This document shows positions 11,732 through 18,540 of a stretch of DNA of 53,826 nt, piece by piece. This stretch comes from Deltaproteobacteria bacterium (GTDB lineage Bacteria > Myxococcota_A > Polyangia > Polyangiales > Ga0077539), in NCBI GenBank assembly GCA_016218725.1, contig JACRDB010000080.1:1-53826 (forward strand), given 5' to 3'. Each line of letters starts with the position of its first letter. The first letter of the stretch is position 1. The position numbers and the translations under genes were made by a program. The notes beneath the pieces were generated by a model. That model was not told where the DNA came from, did no database searches, and saw nothing but the letters and a program-made list of their open reading frames with translations.

Positions 11732-12604
11732 TCAGTCGACGTCCGGGCGGTCGCCGCTGTCCGCGTAGAACGCGTTCGGGCGGCGGATGCGATCGGCGAG
11801 CCAAGCGAATTCCCGCCTCCACGTTCTGTCCTGCTTGTTCGCATCGCTGCAGAGCAGTGCCGCGCGCCAGTAGAGCGCGTCCACCGAATCCGAGACGACG
11901 ACGTCGGGGACCGAGGCGCCCTCGCCGCGCCACGCGCCCGGGGACGTCTCGATCGCATCGACGAGCGCGATCGCCTCGTCGAGCTTGCGCTGCCGGAGGA
12001 GCGCGCTCGCCTGCTGGCGCTTTGCGTCGCCCGCCCACCTGGCCTCGCCCAGCTTCGTGAACACGTCCTCCGCTCGCGTCGCTGCAGCGATCGCTGCGTC
12101 TTGATCCCCGGCTTCACCGCGGCGCTGTGCAAGCAGCAACAGCGCGCGGCCGAGGAGCGCGCGATGGGCCGCGGTGTCGCCTGCACTAGCGATCGCGCGG
12201 GTGAGGGCCTCGACGCGCTCCGCAGCGCCGGGCGCGAGGTCCTCCAGCATGCGCTTGTACCGAGTCCGAAGCGTCGTCGGGTCAGTGGGTGGGAGGTGCG
12301 CCAGGATCCCGTCGCCGAGCCAGCGGGCGAAGTCGTACCACGCCTCCGCGCCGTCGTCGGGAGGCCGGCCCGAGAACGCCGCGCACGATCGGCGCTGCCA
12401 TCCCTCGACGTCGTCGAACGCCAGGAGCGCGTGGACGAGCGCCGCAGGGCAAGCGGTCTGTCCCGGCCGCACGATGTCCATCACGCGCCTCCACGTCGCG
12501 AGCTCGGAGGCGGCGAGGCGCGCGACGGCGGCAGGCTCGGCCCGCAGCAGCGCGTCCGTGGTTACGGTGGCGTCGAGTGCAGCGCGCTTGCGTCGCGAGC
12601 CCAT
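11732..12604 (-). CDS. TPR-like helical repeat protein, unknown function
   Basis: About 290 residues from the ATG at 12604 (MGSRRKRAALDAT); an in-frame ATG 18 bases upstream is an alternative. The protein is Ala/Leu/Arg-rich and helical. The middle region resembles tetratricopeptide repeats: RALLGRALLLLAQRRGEAGDQDAAIAAATRAEDVFTKLGEARWAGDAKRQQASALLRQRKLDEAIALVDAIE. No signal peptide or catalytic motif is seen. The end of the gene runs antisense into the tail of a truncated plus-strand gene, and its upstream side carries a 42-bp palindrome followed by another gene fragment, so this gene may have arrived by insertion. Confidence 0.65.
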   Translation of the reverse strand: MGSRRKRAALDATVTTDALLRAEPAAVARLAASELATWRRVMDIVRPGQTACPAALVHALLAFDDVEGWQRRSCAAFSGRPPDDGAEAWYDFARWLGDGILAHLPPTDPTTLRTRYKRMLEDLAPGAAERVEALTRAIASAGDTAAHRALLGRALLLLAQRRGEAGDQDAAIAAATRAEDVFTKLGEARWAGDAKRQQASALLRQRKLDEAIALVDAIETSPGAWRGEGASVPDVVVSDSVDALYWRAALLCSDANKQDRTWRREFAWLADRIRRPNAFYADSGDRPDVD

Positions 12605-12664
12605 CGAACGAACGTATACCATGTTCGCGCGATGCGCGTGCGATCGAGGTGTTACCGGCCAGAG

Positions 12665-12706
12665 ATTTCCGCCCATTGTATGGGGCCCCACATTATAGGC
12701 GGAAAT
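12665..12706. repeat. 42-bp imperfect palindrome
   Basis: Two 21-base arms meet at a central GGGGCCCC; 17 of 21 positions pair, with ATTTCCGCC and TGGGG perfectly mirrored. The outer ends read ATTTCCGCC on both strands. Immediately beyond the right arm begins a plus-strand gene fragment with no start codon. The structure could be a strong hairpin, a recombinase core site or fused mobile-element ends. No recombinase gene is adjacent. Confidence 0.75.
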
Positions 12707-12709
12707 TGA

Positions 12710-12994
12710 TGTCCGTCTACAATCGAGGCGACGCCGTTCACCTGCACCGAGCTCACGACACCACAGCCACTCGACCGCGGCGACTCGCGGACCGCGGCCA
12801 TCGACCGCTACGACCCATTCCGCGAGAACGGCTACGACCGCGTTCGGCTCTTCCACGACGACGCTGCGACCACCGCGGTCAAGGTCGTGATCGGGACCGA
12901 ATGGTGCGGCGACGATCGGACGGTGCTGACCTTCGTGCCCGAGCTCATGCGGCGGATCGCGAAGGTCGCAGCCACCGGCACGACCCACACCCAC
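12710..12994 (+). pseudogene. 5'-truncated gene fragment
   Basis: One plus-strand frame from about 12722 shows coding-like sequence: TPFTCTELTTPQPLDRGDS, RYDPFRENGYDRVRLFHDD, AVKVVIGTEWCGDDRTVLTF and VPELMRRIAKV. There is no start codon; an in-frame TGA at 12707 sits in the end of the palindrome, so the 5' part of the gene is missing exactly at that boundary. The frame then runs into the antisense of the convergent gene at 12995 without a clear stop. Family not recognised. Confidence 0.45.
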
Positions 12995-14194
12995 CTACCG
13001 CGGCTGCGGCTCGCCGGACACCTTTGCTCGGAGCGCCTCGGGCAGCGTCTCAACGCGCGTCTTGGCGTCGACGCGGATGACCTCGAGGGTCGGATAGCAA
13101 GGCACCCACGCGAGGTCCTCGCCGCCGCGAAACCTGAGCTCGCGAAGGGCGGGCATCGCGAGCGGGAAGGGGCCCGGCGTGCCCCGCGCGGAGAACTCGA
13201 TGCTCAGCACTTCGACGTTCCGGCAAGAGGAGAGCGCGCGTAGATCGGTGCCTGCCGATACGGTGAGCTCGCGGAGCGCCGGCTGGGGGTGTAGCTCGAT
13301 CCGCTTCCATGCACCGATCTCGGCAGAGCGCAGCGCGGGCAACGTCTCGAGGGTGAGGTCGTAGGCCACGACGTGGAGCTCCGCGAGCGCGCACATCCTC
13401 GCGGGAACGAGGAGCCGCTGCGCCGTCACGCCTCGCAACCGGAGCGTCGTCAGCGTCGGGCTCACGCGCGACAACAGCGTCGAGAGCGCGTCGCCGTCCT
13501 CGCAGCGCTCGAGCTTGAAGGTCAGAGATCGAAGCCCCGAGAGCCGTTCCACGCCGTTCAGACGCGCCGCGCTCTTTGCGTCCACCGTCAGCTCGCGGAG
13601 CGACCGCGAGCGCGCGACCTCTAGCTGCACTGTTGTATCTCGCTCGTCGGGCGTGAACAGCTCGAGCCGCTTCAACCAGGGAGGCAGCGTGAGCTCGTCG
13701 AACCCCCGCGTCAGCGACAGGACCTCGAGCGCACGCATCGAGCCGCAGGATGCTCCTCCGACGCATGGGTACTGCACTTCGAGCGAGCGGAGCCTGGGAA
13801 ACGCCCGGAGCGGCCGGAGGTCGACGACGTGTTCGGGAGAGGTGGTTGGAGGTGCATAGCGCAATCGCAGGGACGTGAGCTCGTCGCGCAGCGCGGCCGC
13901 GCGGCTCGCGGCAGGCGCCGCGGCGAGCACCTCGATCAGCGGCTGCGCGTAGACGTAGCGGTCGGTGATGTACGTGTCGTAGAGGCTGTCGTAGTTCGTG
14001 GTGCTTCGGTGGCAGGCATCGCGCAGGGGGCCCCGTACGTCTGGCGCTCCGTCCGCGATGACGGTCTCGCCGAGGAGCGCGTCGAACAACGCCGCGTCGC
14101 CCTCGCGGAGCGTCGCGAGCGCGGTCCTTCCGTCCGCGGAGAGCGGCTCGGCCAGGCGCGCCGCGAGTGATCCAAGGTCGTCCCCGAGTGACAC
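12995..14194 (-). CDS. Leucine-rich-repeat-like protein
   Basis: 399 residues from the GTG at 14194 (MSLGDDLGSLAARLAEPLSADGR). A longer in-frame reading exists, but it passes through GGGACC-type repeats and an IS21-like remnant, so it is rejected. From about residue 110 onward the protein has repeated LRR-like units (LRPLRAFPRLRSLEVQY, ALEVLSLTRGFDELTLP, SRSLRELTVDAKSAARL, SGLRSLTFKLERCEDG, LTTLRLRGVTAQRL, QPALRELTVSAGTDL, MPALRELRFRGGEDL, YPTLEVIRVDAKTRV). No signal peptide, so cytoplasmic. Such proteins mediate protein contacts; the partner is unknown. Confidence 0.7.
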   Translation of the reverse strand: MSLGDDLGSLAARLAEPLSADGRTALATLREGDAALFDALLGETVIADGAPDVRGPLRDACHRSTTNYDSLYDTYITDRYVYAQPLIEVLAAAPAASRAAALRDELTSLRLRYAPPTTSPEHVVDLRPLRAFPRLRSLEVQYPCVGGASCGSMRALEVLSLTRGFDELTLPPWLKRLELFTPDERDTTVQLEVARSRSLRELTVDAKSAARLNGVERLSGLRSLTFKLERCEDGDALSTLLSRVSPTLTTLRLRGVTAQRLLVPARMCALAELHVVAYDLTLETLPALRSAEIGAWKRIELHPQPALRELTVSAGTDLRALSSCRNVEVLSIEFSARGTPGPFPLAMPALRELRFRGGEDLAWVPCYPTLEVIRVDAKTRVETLPEALRAKVSGEPQPR

Positions 14195-14219
14195 GCCGGC
14201 AAGCGTAGCCCGAAGGTCA

Positions 14220-14525
14220 AGGGACGGCCAATGGGACCCCTCGATCGGGACCCCGGCCACCCCCTGAGTTGAGATCCCTGGGACCCCCTGCGTTGGGCCC
14301 TCAGGGACCCCCCGGGTTGGCTCCCTCGGGATCCCCCTCGCGGGATGGCCGGAGGGACCCTGGTGGCGCTCCGGGGTCATCGGGACCCCGCCGGGTCGGA
14401 GGGACCCTTTGGCCCCCTTGACCCGCTTGGTGGGCGGAGGGTTGCGGTAGCTGTCGCCAGCCAGATTGAGTACCTGGGCGTGCTGCAGGGTAAGCCCCCG
14501 GGGAAGTACGTGGTGGCGGCGAGTC
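14220..14525 (-). mobile_element. Remnant of an IS21-family element (istB 3' end and terminal repeats)
   Basis: On the minus strand about 14400-14525 encodes LQHAQVLNLAGDSYRNPPPT, followed by KRVKGAKG, which matches the C-terminal style of IS21 helper ATPases (a His-Ala-x-Val-Leu-x-x-x-Gly-x-Ser-Tyr-Arg motif). Beyond it lie spaced GGGACCC-type motifs as found in IS21 subterminal repeats. The rest of istB and all of istA are absent, the upstream side being cut near the end of the gene at 14564. The frame stays open into the LRR-like gene. Recognition is from memory of the family. Confidence 0.5.
14233..14412. repeat. Degenerate GGGACC direct repeats
   Basis: GGGA[C/T]CC motifs recur at about 14233, 14248, 14279, 14303, 14328, 14354, 14382 and 14401, several with spacings of 24-28 bases and with a GGTTGG or GCGTTGG half in between. 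They lie inside the IS21 remnant and probably represent its transposase-binding subterminal repeats. Confidence 0.55.
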
Positions 14526-14563
14526 CGCGGAGCACCAAGGTTGACGTCGGAGGTCGAGGCTGC

Positions 14564-15967
14564 TCAGGAACGCGGCCACTGCGTGATCCGGCCGTCGGCG
14601 CCGAGCGTGAACAGCGACGCGGCGTCCGGCGCCCACGCGATCGCGTTCACGGGGCTGCCGAGGCCTTCGTACGCCATGCGCGGCGCGAGCGTGTGCGCGT
14701 CGATGATCGCGAGGCCCCAGCCGGGCGTCGCGTGGGCGACGAGCGCGCCATCGGGCGAGAACGCCGGCACGCGCTGCGCCGGTCCGCCGCGCACAATGCC
14801 GGTCTCGCGCACGATCGCGAGGCGACCGGCGTCGATGCCGGCGACCGCGTCGCCGCCGCGCGCGACCGCGAGGTCGGTGAGCTCCGCCGCGAGCACGCGC
14901 AGCGACGTGCCCGCCCCGTCGAACAGGCCGACCCCGGCCGCGATCGCGATCGCGATCGCAGAGCCGTCGTCGGCACACGCGAGCGCGCGTGCGCGCCCGC
15001 TGAGTAGGACTCGCTCGTCGAGCCGCACCTCGCCAGGCATCGCCATCACCACACGCCGCGAGCCCGGCACGATCGCGCACGCGATGGTCTCGCTCGGCAA
15101 CGGGGAGCGCCCTGACGACGCGTGACACGACTCGAGGTACCATGTGCGGTTCCCCTCCGAGGCGCGCCACAGTTCGCCCTGATCGTCGTACGCCATCGCG
15201 CGAGGCTCGTAGTCTCCGCCGCTCCGCGAGAACGACGAGCCATACCAGGAATCGACCGGTGCGACGAGCACGTAGGCGCCCGAGGTGACCTGCCACGCGT
15301 GGGTCGGCGCCGCGACGCGCGCGCCGTCGCGCGAGACGACCAGCGCGTGCTCGTAGGGCCGCTCGTCGAGCGATGGCGCGGACCGATACCAGCTCGGCTG
15401 CGCACCCGTGGCGTACTGCTTCACGGGCTCGCCCGTCTCGGCGATGCGCATTGCGTAGTAGTAGTGCTCGGGCTCGTCAAGATCGAAGCGATCCGAGTAG
15501 AACGCCGCGGCGTCGCCTTCGACCACGAACCTGCCGCCGGGCGTCGTGTCGACGCCCTCGCGCGTCCATAGCACCCGCCCGCGCGCGCCGTCGCACATCA
15601 CGAGCCGGCCGTCGCGGTGCAGCGCGACGCGGGAGCCGTCGGCGTCGGTCGCGATCTGCGGGTACGTCCCCTCGATGCGTGACAGCGGCTCGAGGAAGGT
15701 TCCCCAGCGCACGAGCTCGGTCGCCCCGCTGTCGGCGATCGCGACGAACACGACGCCGTTGTCGGCACTCGTCGCCGCGAACGGCCGGTCGACGCGGACG
15801 AGCTCGCGCAGCTTGTCGCGCGCGTCGGAGGCGATCGTCGTCTCGCCGACCACCACGCGGAGTCCGCGCGTGCCGAACAGCACGCGTGCTCGCCCCTCCG
15901 GCGGTCCCGCGCTGCCGAAGCAGCGCAGCGCACCCACCGGCACCTCGGGAACCTCGATCAGCTTCAT
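14564..15967 (-). CDS. Beta-propeller (WD40/PQQ-like) protein
   Basis: 467 residues from the ATG at 15967 (MKLIEVPEVPVGALRCFG). The sequence is made of short beta strands ending in Asp/Gly turns typical of propellers: YPQIATDADGSRVALHRDGRLVMC, YEHALVVSRDGARVAAPTHAWQV, ALACADDGSAIAIAIAAGVGLF, PAFSPDGALVAHATPGWGLAIIDAHTL and the final NAIAWAPDAASLFTLGADGRITQW. No signal peptide is visible. Function unknown; such folds often serve as binding platforms. It stands alone, with an IS remnant downstream and about 380 bases without a gene upstream. Confidence 0.72.
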   Translation of the reverse strand: MKLIEVPEVPVGALRCFGSAGPPEGRARVLFGTRGLRVVVGETTIASDARDKLRELVRVDRPFAATSADNGVVFVAIADSGATELVRWGTFLEPLSRIEGTYPQIATDADGSRVALHRDGRLVMCDGARGRVLWTREGVDTTPGGRFVVEGDAAAFYSDRFDLDEPEHYYYAMRIAETGEPVKQYATGAQPSWYRSAPSLDERPYEHALVVSRDGARVAAPTHAWQVTSGAYVLVAPVDSWYGSSFSRSGGDYEPRAMAYDDQGELWRASEGNRTWYLESCHASSGRSPLPSETIACAIVPGSRRVVMAMPGEVRLDERVLLSGRARALACADDGSAIAIAIAAGVGLFDGAGTSLRVLAAELTDLAVARGGDAVAGIDAGRLAIVRETGIVRGGPAQRVPAFSPDGALVAHATPGWGLAIIDAHTLAPRMAYEGLGSPVNAIAWAPDAASLFTLGADGRITQWPRS

Positions 15968-16346
15968 GAGACGAGCGTACGCGCTGCGCAGCAGCCGGCG
16001 GCGGATCGGCGATCCAGACGGGTCCATCTCCGGACGCCGACTATTCGAGCGCCGCCCAGCGCTCCGCGCCTCTGCGTCTCTTCATCGAAGCGGCCAGGGA
16101 GCTGCCGTCGAAGGAGATGTCCTCACGCTCCGAAGCTCTCAAGTCGCTCCGGTCGTCGCGTTCCCGCCGTTGAGCCTGTGCGCCGACATGGCAGGAGCTC
16201 CTGATTGTAACGGGACGTTCAGCCCTGGTGGCTGACACTCCGCCAGCGTTCCCCGCAGATACGTGGGGTGGTGGGAAAATCGCGAGTCTGGAAAATTGTT
16301 TGTTCAGCGAGGCTCACCAAACCACTTAGAATCCAAGTGTTTTCAG
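15968..16346. other. Gene-poor interval before tRNA-Gly
   Basis: No convincing gene. A short plus-strand frame near 16040-16170 (LRLFIEAARELPSKE, ending at a TGA) might be a C-terminal gene remnant. A weak hairpin (CACTT, seven bases, AAGTG) lies at about 16322-16340, just past the 3' end of the tRNA. Nothing else is recognised. Confidence 0.4.
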
Positions 16347-16418
16347 AGCGGGTGACCGGGATCGAACCGGCGACGTTCAGCTTGGGAAGCTGACATTCTG
16401 CCACTGAATTACACCCGC
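16347..16418 (-). tRNA. tRNA-Gly, anticodon CCC
   Basis: The minus strand folds as a full cloverleaf: acceptor stem GCGGGTG/CACCCGC with discriminator T, D arm ATTC-AGTGGCA-GAAT, anticodon stem TCAGC/GCTGA around the loop TTCCCAA (anticodon CCC, reading GGG), and T arm with GGTTCGATCCC. CCA is not encoded. GGG-reading tRNA-Gly fits the G+C-rich genome. The block to its left, downstream of the tRNA 3' end, is rich in truncated genes and IS debris, so this tRNA could have served as an integration site, though no duplicated 3' end was found. Confidence 0.93.
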
Positions 16419-16510
16419 ACACATCCACCCACCTCAACCAGTGGGGGATCGTTACCATGCCTCAGCCCTCCGGCGCTGTCAAGCGCCGCCGATGCGCTAG
16501 GCTCCCGTCG

Positions 16511-17329
16511 ATGATGTCCCTCGACGAGTGCGCCGACGCCGCGGACGAGCTCCTGCGGATCACCACCGAGGCCGCCCAGGCCACGCTCGCCCGCTGGAGG
16601 ACGCCCCTTGAGGTCACCCACAAGGGGGCGATCGACCTGGTGACCCAGGTGGACCTGTCCACCGAGGCCCTCCTGCGCAAGCGCCTCACCCGGGCCTTCC
16701 CCGGCTGCGACCTCGTGGGCGAGGAGACCGGCGGCGAGGCCTCGGGCACCCGCCCCGTGCTCTACCTCGACCCCCTCGATGGCACCACCAACTACGCGCA
16801 CGGGCATGCGTTCTTCTGCACCACCGTGGCCCTGTGCATCGGAGACCAGGCGGTCGCCGGCGCCGTGGTCGCCCCGGCCCTGGGCTGGAGCTACGTGGCC
16901 TCGTCACAGCGCGGCGCGCGCCGCAATGGCGCTCTGGTGCGCGTCTCCCGCGCCACCTCCCTCGACGCGGCGCTCCTGGCCACGGGCTTCCCGTATGACC
17001 TCCGCGAGCACCCCGAGAACAACCTCCGGGAGTTCAATCACCTCGCCTTCCGGTGCCAGGGCATCCGCCGCTGCGGCTCCGCGGCCCTGGACCTTTGCCT
17101 CACCGCCGACGGCACCTACGACGCCTACTGGGAGCGCAAGCTCAAGCCCTGGGACCTCGCCGCGGGCTCCCTCTTCGTGCGCGAGGCCGGGGGTGTGGTC
17201 ACCGACACCGAGGGAGGCCCCCTGAGCCTCCTCCGGGGCAGCCTCCTGGCCACCAACGGCGCCCTTCACCTTCCCCTCGTCGAGGCCCTGCGCGAGGCCC
17301 GGGAGCGCCCCGTGGTCACCCCGGCGTGA
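16511..17329 (+). CDS. Inositol monophosphatase family protein
   Basis: 272 residues from the ATG at 16511; an upstream ATG would overlap the tRNA region and adds no conserved sequence. The metal-dependent phosphatase motifs are complete: GEETGG (about residue 70), DPLDGTTNYAHG (about 87) and WDLAAGSLFVREAGG (about 214). This family hydrolyses phosphate from inositol-1-phosphate or related sugar and nucleotide phosphates using two to three Mg ions; SuhB-type members also have a role in transcription. The exact substrate is unknown. The gene stands alone, with a G+C-rich hairpin (GGGCGC/GCGCCC) after its stop. Confidence 0.93.
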   Translation: MMSLDECADAADELLRITTEAAQATLARWRTPLEVTHKGAIDLVTQVDLSTEALLRKRLTRAFPGCDLVGEETGGEASGTRPVLYLDPLDGTTNYAHGHAFFCTTVALCIGDQAVAGAVVAPALGWSYVASSQRGARRNGALVRVSRATSLDAALLATGFPYDLREHPENNLREFNHLAFRCQGIRRCGSAALDLCLTADGTYDAYWERKLKPWDLAAGSLFVREAGGVVTDTEGGPLSLLRGSLLATNGALHLPLVEALREARERPVVTPA

Positions 17330-17380
17330 ACCCTCCCGCGGGGCGCTCCCGGAGGGGCGCCCGGAGGTACCGCCCGCCCC

Positions 17381-18406
17381 TCAGGGCTCCCACCGACGCG
17401 TCCGGCGGAGCTGGAGCACCCGCCCTTCGAGCGCCTCGCTGCGGGCGGTCGCCATCCACTTGCGTCGCTCCTCCGTGAGCTCCACGACGAGAACCTCACA
17501 CAGCGCCTCGAGCGCCGCCCGGAGGCCCTCCTCGCGGCCTTCCTCGCGGCCCTCCTCGCGGCCCTCCTCGCGGCCCTTCTCGCGGCCCTCCTCGCGGCCC
17601 TCCTCGCGGCCCTCTTCAAGGCCCTCTTCGCGGCCCTTGCCGAGGAGCTCCGCGTACAGGTCCGGGGTCTTCTCGATCCAGGTCTTGAGGATCTCTCGCT
17701 TCAAGACCCGCTGCTCTTCACGCCAGGTGTCGTCTCGTTCGTCCTGAAGGGTCTGTAGAAGCTCGGTGGTCATCGGTGTCTCCCTAATGAAATCTGTCGT
17801 CCAGTTCACGCCTCGAAGCTCCGCCACCCACACAAGGAACTCCACGAGCGGGCGCCCCGAGCGCAGCACCAGAAAGGGTATCAGCGTCGGCTCCAGCGGC
17901 AAGTCGTTGGCGCTCACCCAGAGCACCGGGAAGCGCGTACGCACCATCGACCACACGCCGGAGCCCGGCGCCAGCAGCGCCCAGAGCCCCAGGCGCGCGT
18001 CCTCCTGCACCCACCGGGGCAGCCTCGCCGCGACGAGCCAGAGCGCCAGCGCGCCCTCCGGAGGGTCCGGCAGCGCCCCCGTGCCCTTCACCGCCCTCCG
18101 TTGCTCCCGAAGCTCTTCGAGACGCGCCGTCCAGGCCGCCTCACGGCGGTGGATCGCCCGCGCCAGCGCCGCGCGGTCGCTGTGGTCCGATGGGGTCTTG
18201 AGCTCCACCTGCGCCTGCTCCTCAAGCTGGTTCCAGGGCGGCGGCAGCCCCACCAGCACCGCCCGAAGCACCGCCGTCAACACCCCGTCGGGCAAGAGCT
18301 CCCCAACCGGTAGCGCTTCGGGCAGGCTCCACAACGCCCCTCCCCCGGTCACCGCCCGCGTCTCCTCCGCGAGGCATCGCTTCACCCTCTGTTCGGGCCT
18401 CCCCAT
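17381..18406 (-). CDS. REEG-repeat protein of unknown function
   Basis: 341 residues from the ATG at 18406 (MGRPEQRVKRCLAEETRAV); an ATG further upstream would cover the palindromic site at 18455. The first 220 residues are a mixed fold with phrases such as PDGVLTAVLRAVLVGLPPPW, FPVLWVSANDLPLEPTLIPFLVL and RGVNWTTDFIRETPMTTELLQTLQDE. About residues 255-295 consist of repeated Arg-Glu-Glu-Gly units, a highly charged helix, followed by a conserved tail. REEG tails are common in Rpn/PD-(D/E)xK transposase-like proteins of bacteria with large genomes, but the nuclease motifs are not seen here, so that link is weak. Confidence 0.65.
   Translation of the reverse strand: MGRPEQRVKRCLAEETRAVTGGGALWSLPEALPVGELLPDGVLTAVLRAVLVGLPPPWNQLEEQAQVELKTPSDHSDRAALARAIHRREAAWTARLEELREQRRAVKGTGALPDPPEGALALWLVAARLPRWVQEDARLGLWALLAPGSGVWSMVRTRFPVLWVSANDLPLEPTLIPFLVLRSGRPLVEFLVWVAELRGVNWTTDFIRETPMTTELLQTLQDERDDTWREEQRVLKREILKTWIEKTPDLYAELLGKGREEGLEEGREEGREEGREKGREEGREEGREEGREEGLRAALEALCEVLVVELTEERRKWMATARSEALEGRVLQLRRTRRWEP
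17524..17640. repeat. 12-bp tandem repeats encoding REEG units
   Basis: About nine near-perfect copies of a 12-base unit (plus strand CTCCTCGCGGCC) lie in the 3' part of the REEG gene. The unit is a multiple of three, so slippage would change helix length without breaking the frame. Variant units (TTC for CTC, AAG for GCG) encode Lys or Leu substitutions. Confidence 0.85.
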
Positions 18407-18454
18407 GGCTTCCCCCCTCGTACCGCCACCCGCCCCCAGGGCAAAGGCGTGTTT

Positions 18455-18467
18455 GACATTCCCTGTC
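18455..18467. promoter_or_regulatory. Palindromic site GACA-N5-TGTC, copy 2
   Basis: TGACATTCCCTGTCA, here with an extra matching base on each side, sits in the short region between the divergent REEG gene (start 18406) and vWA lipoprotein gene (start 18541), about 49 and 73 bases from the two start codons. It is the same core as at 8346 and nearly the same as at 28981. Confidence 0.55.
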
Positions 18468-18540
18468 ACTCCTCGGCGACCCTCCCCGCGGCATGCCTCT
18501 TGCGTCGGGAGCGTTCATCCCCAACCCTTCGAGGGTCTCC

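Noticed and set aside
17524..17640. CRISPR array
   Set aside because: The 12-base units are contiguous, in frame with codons and have no spacers.
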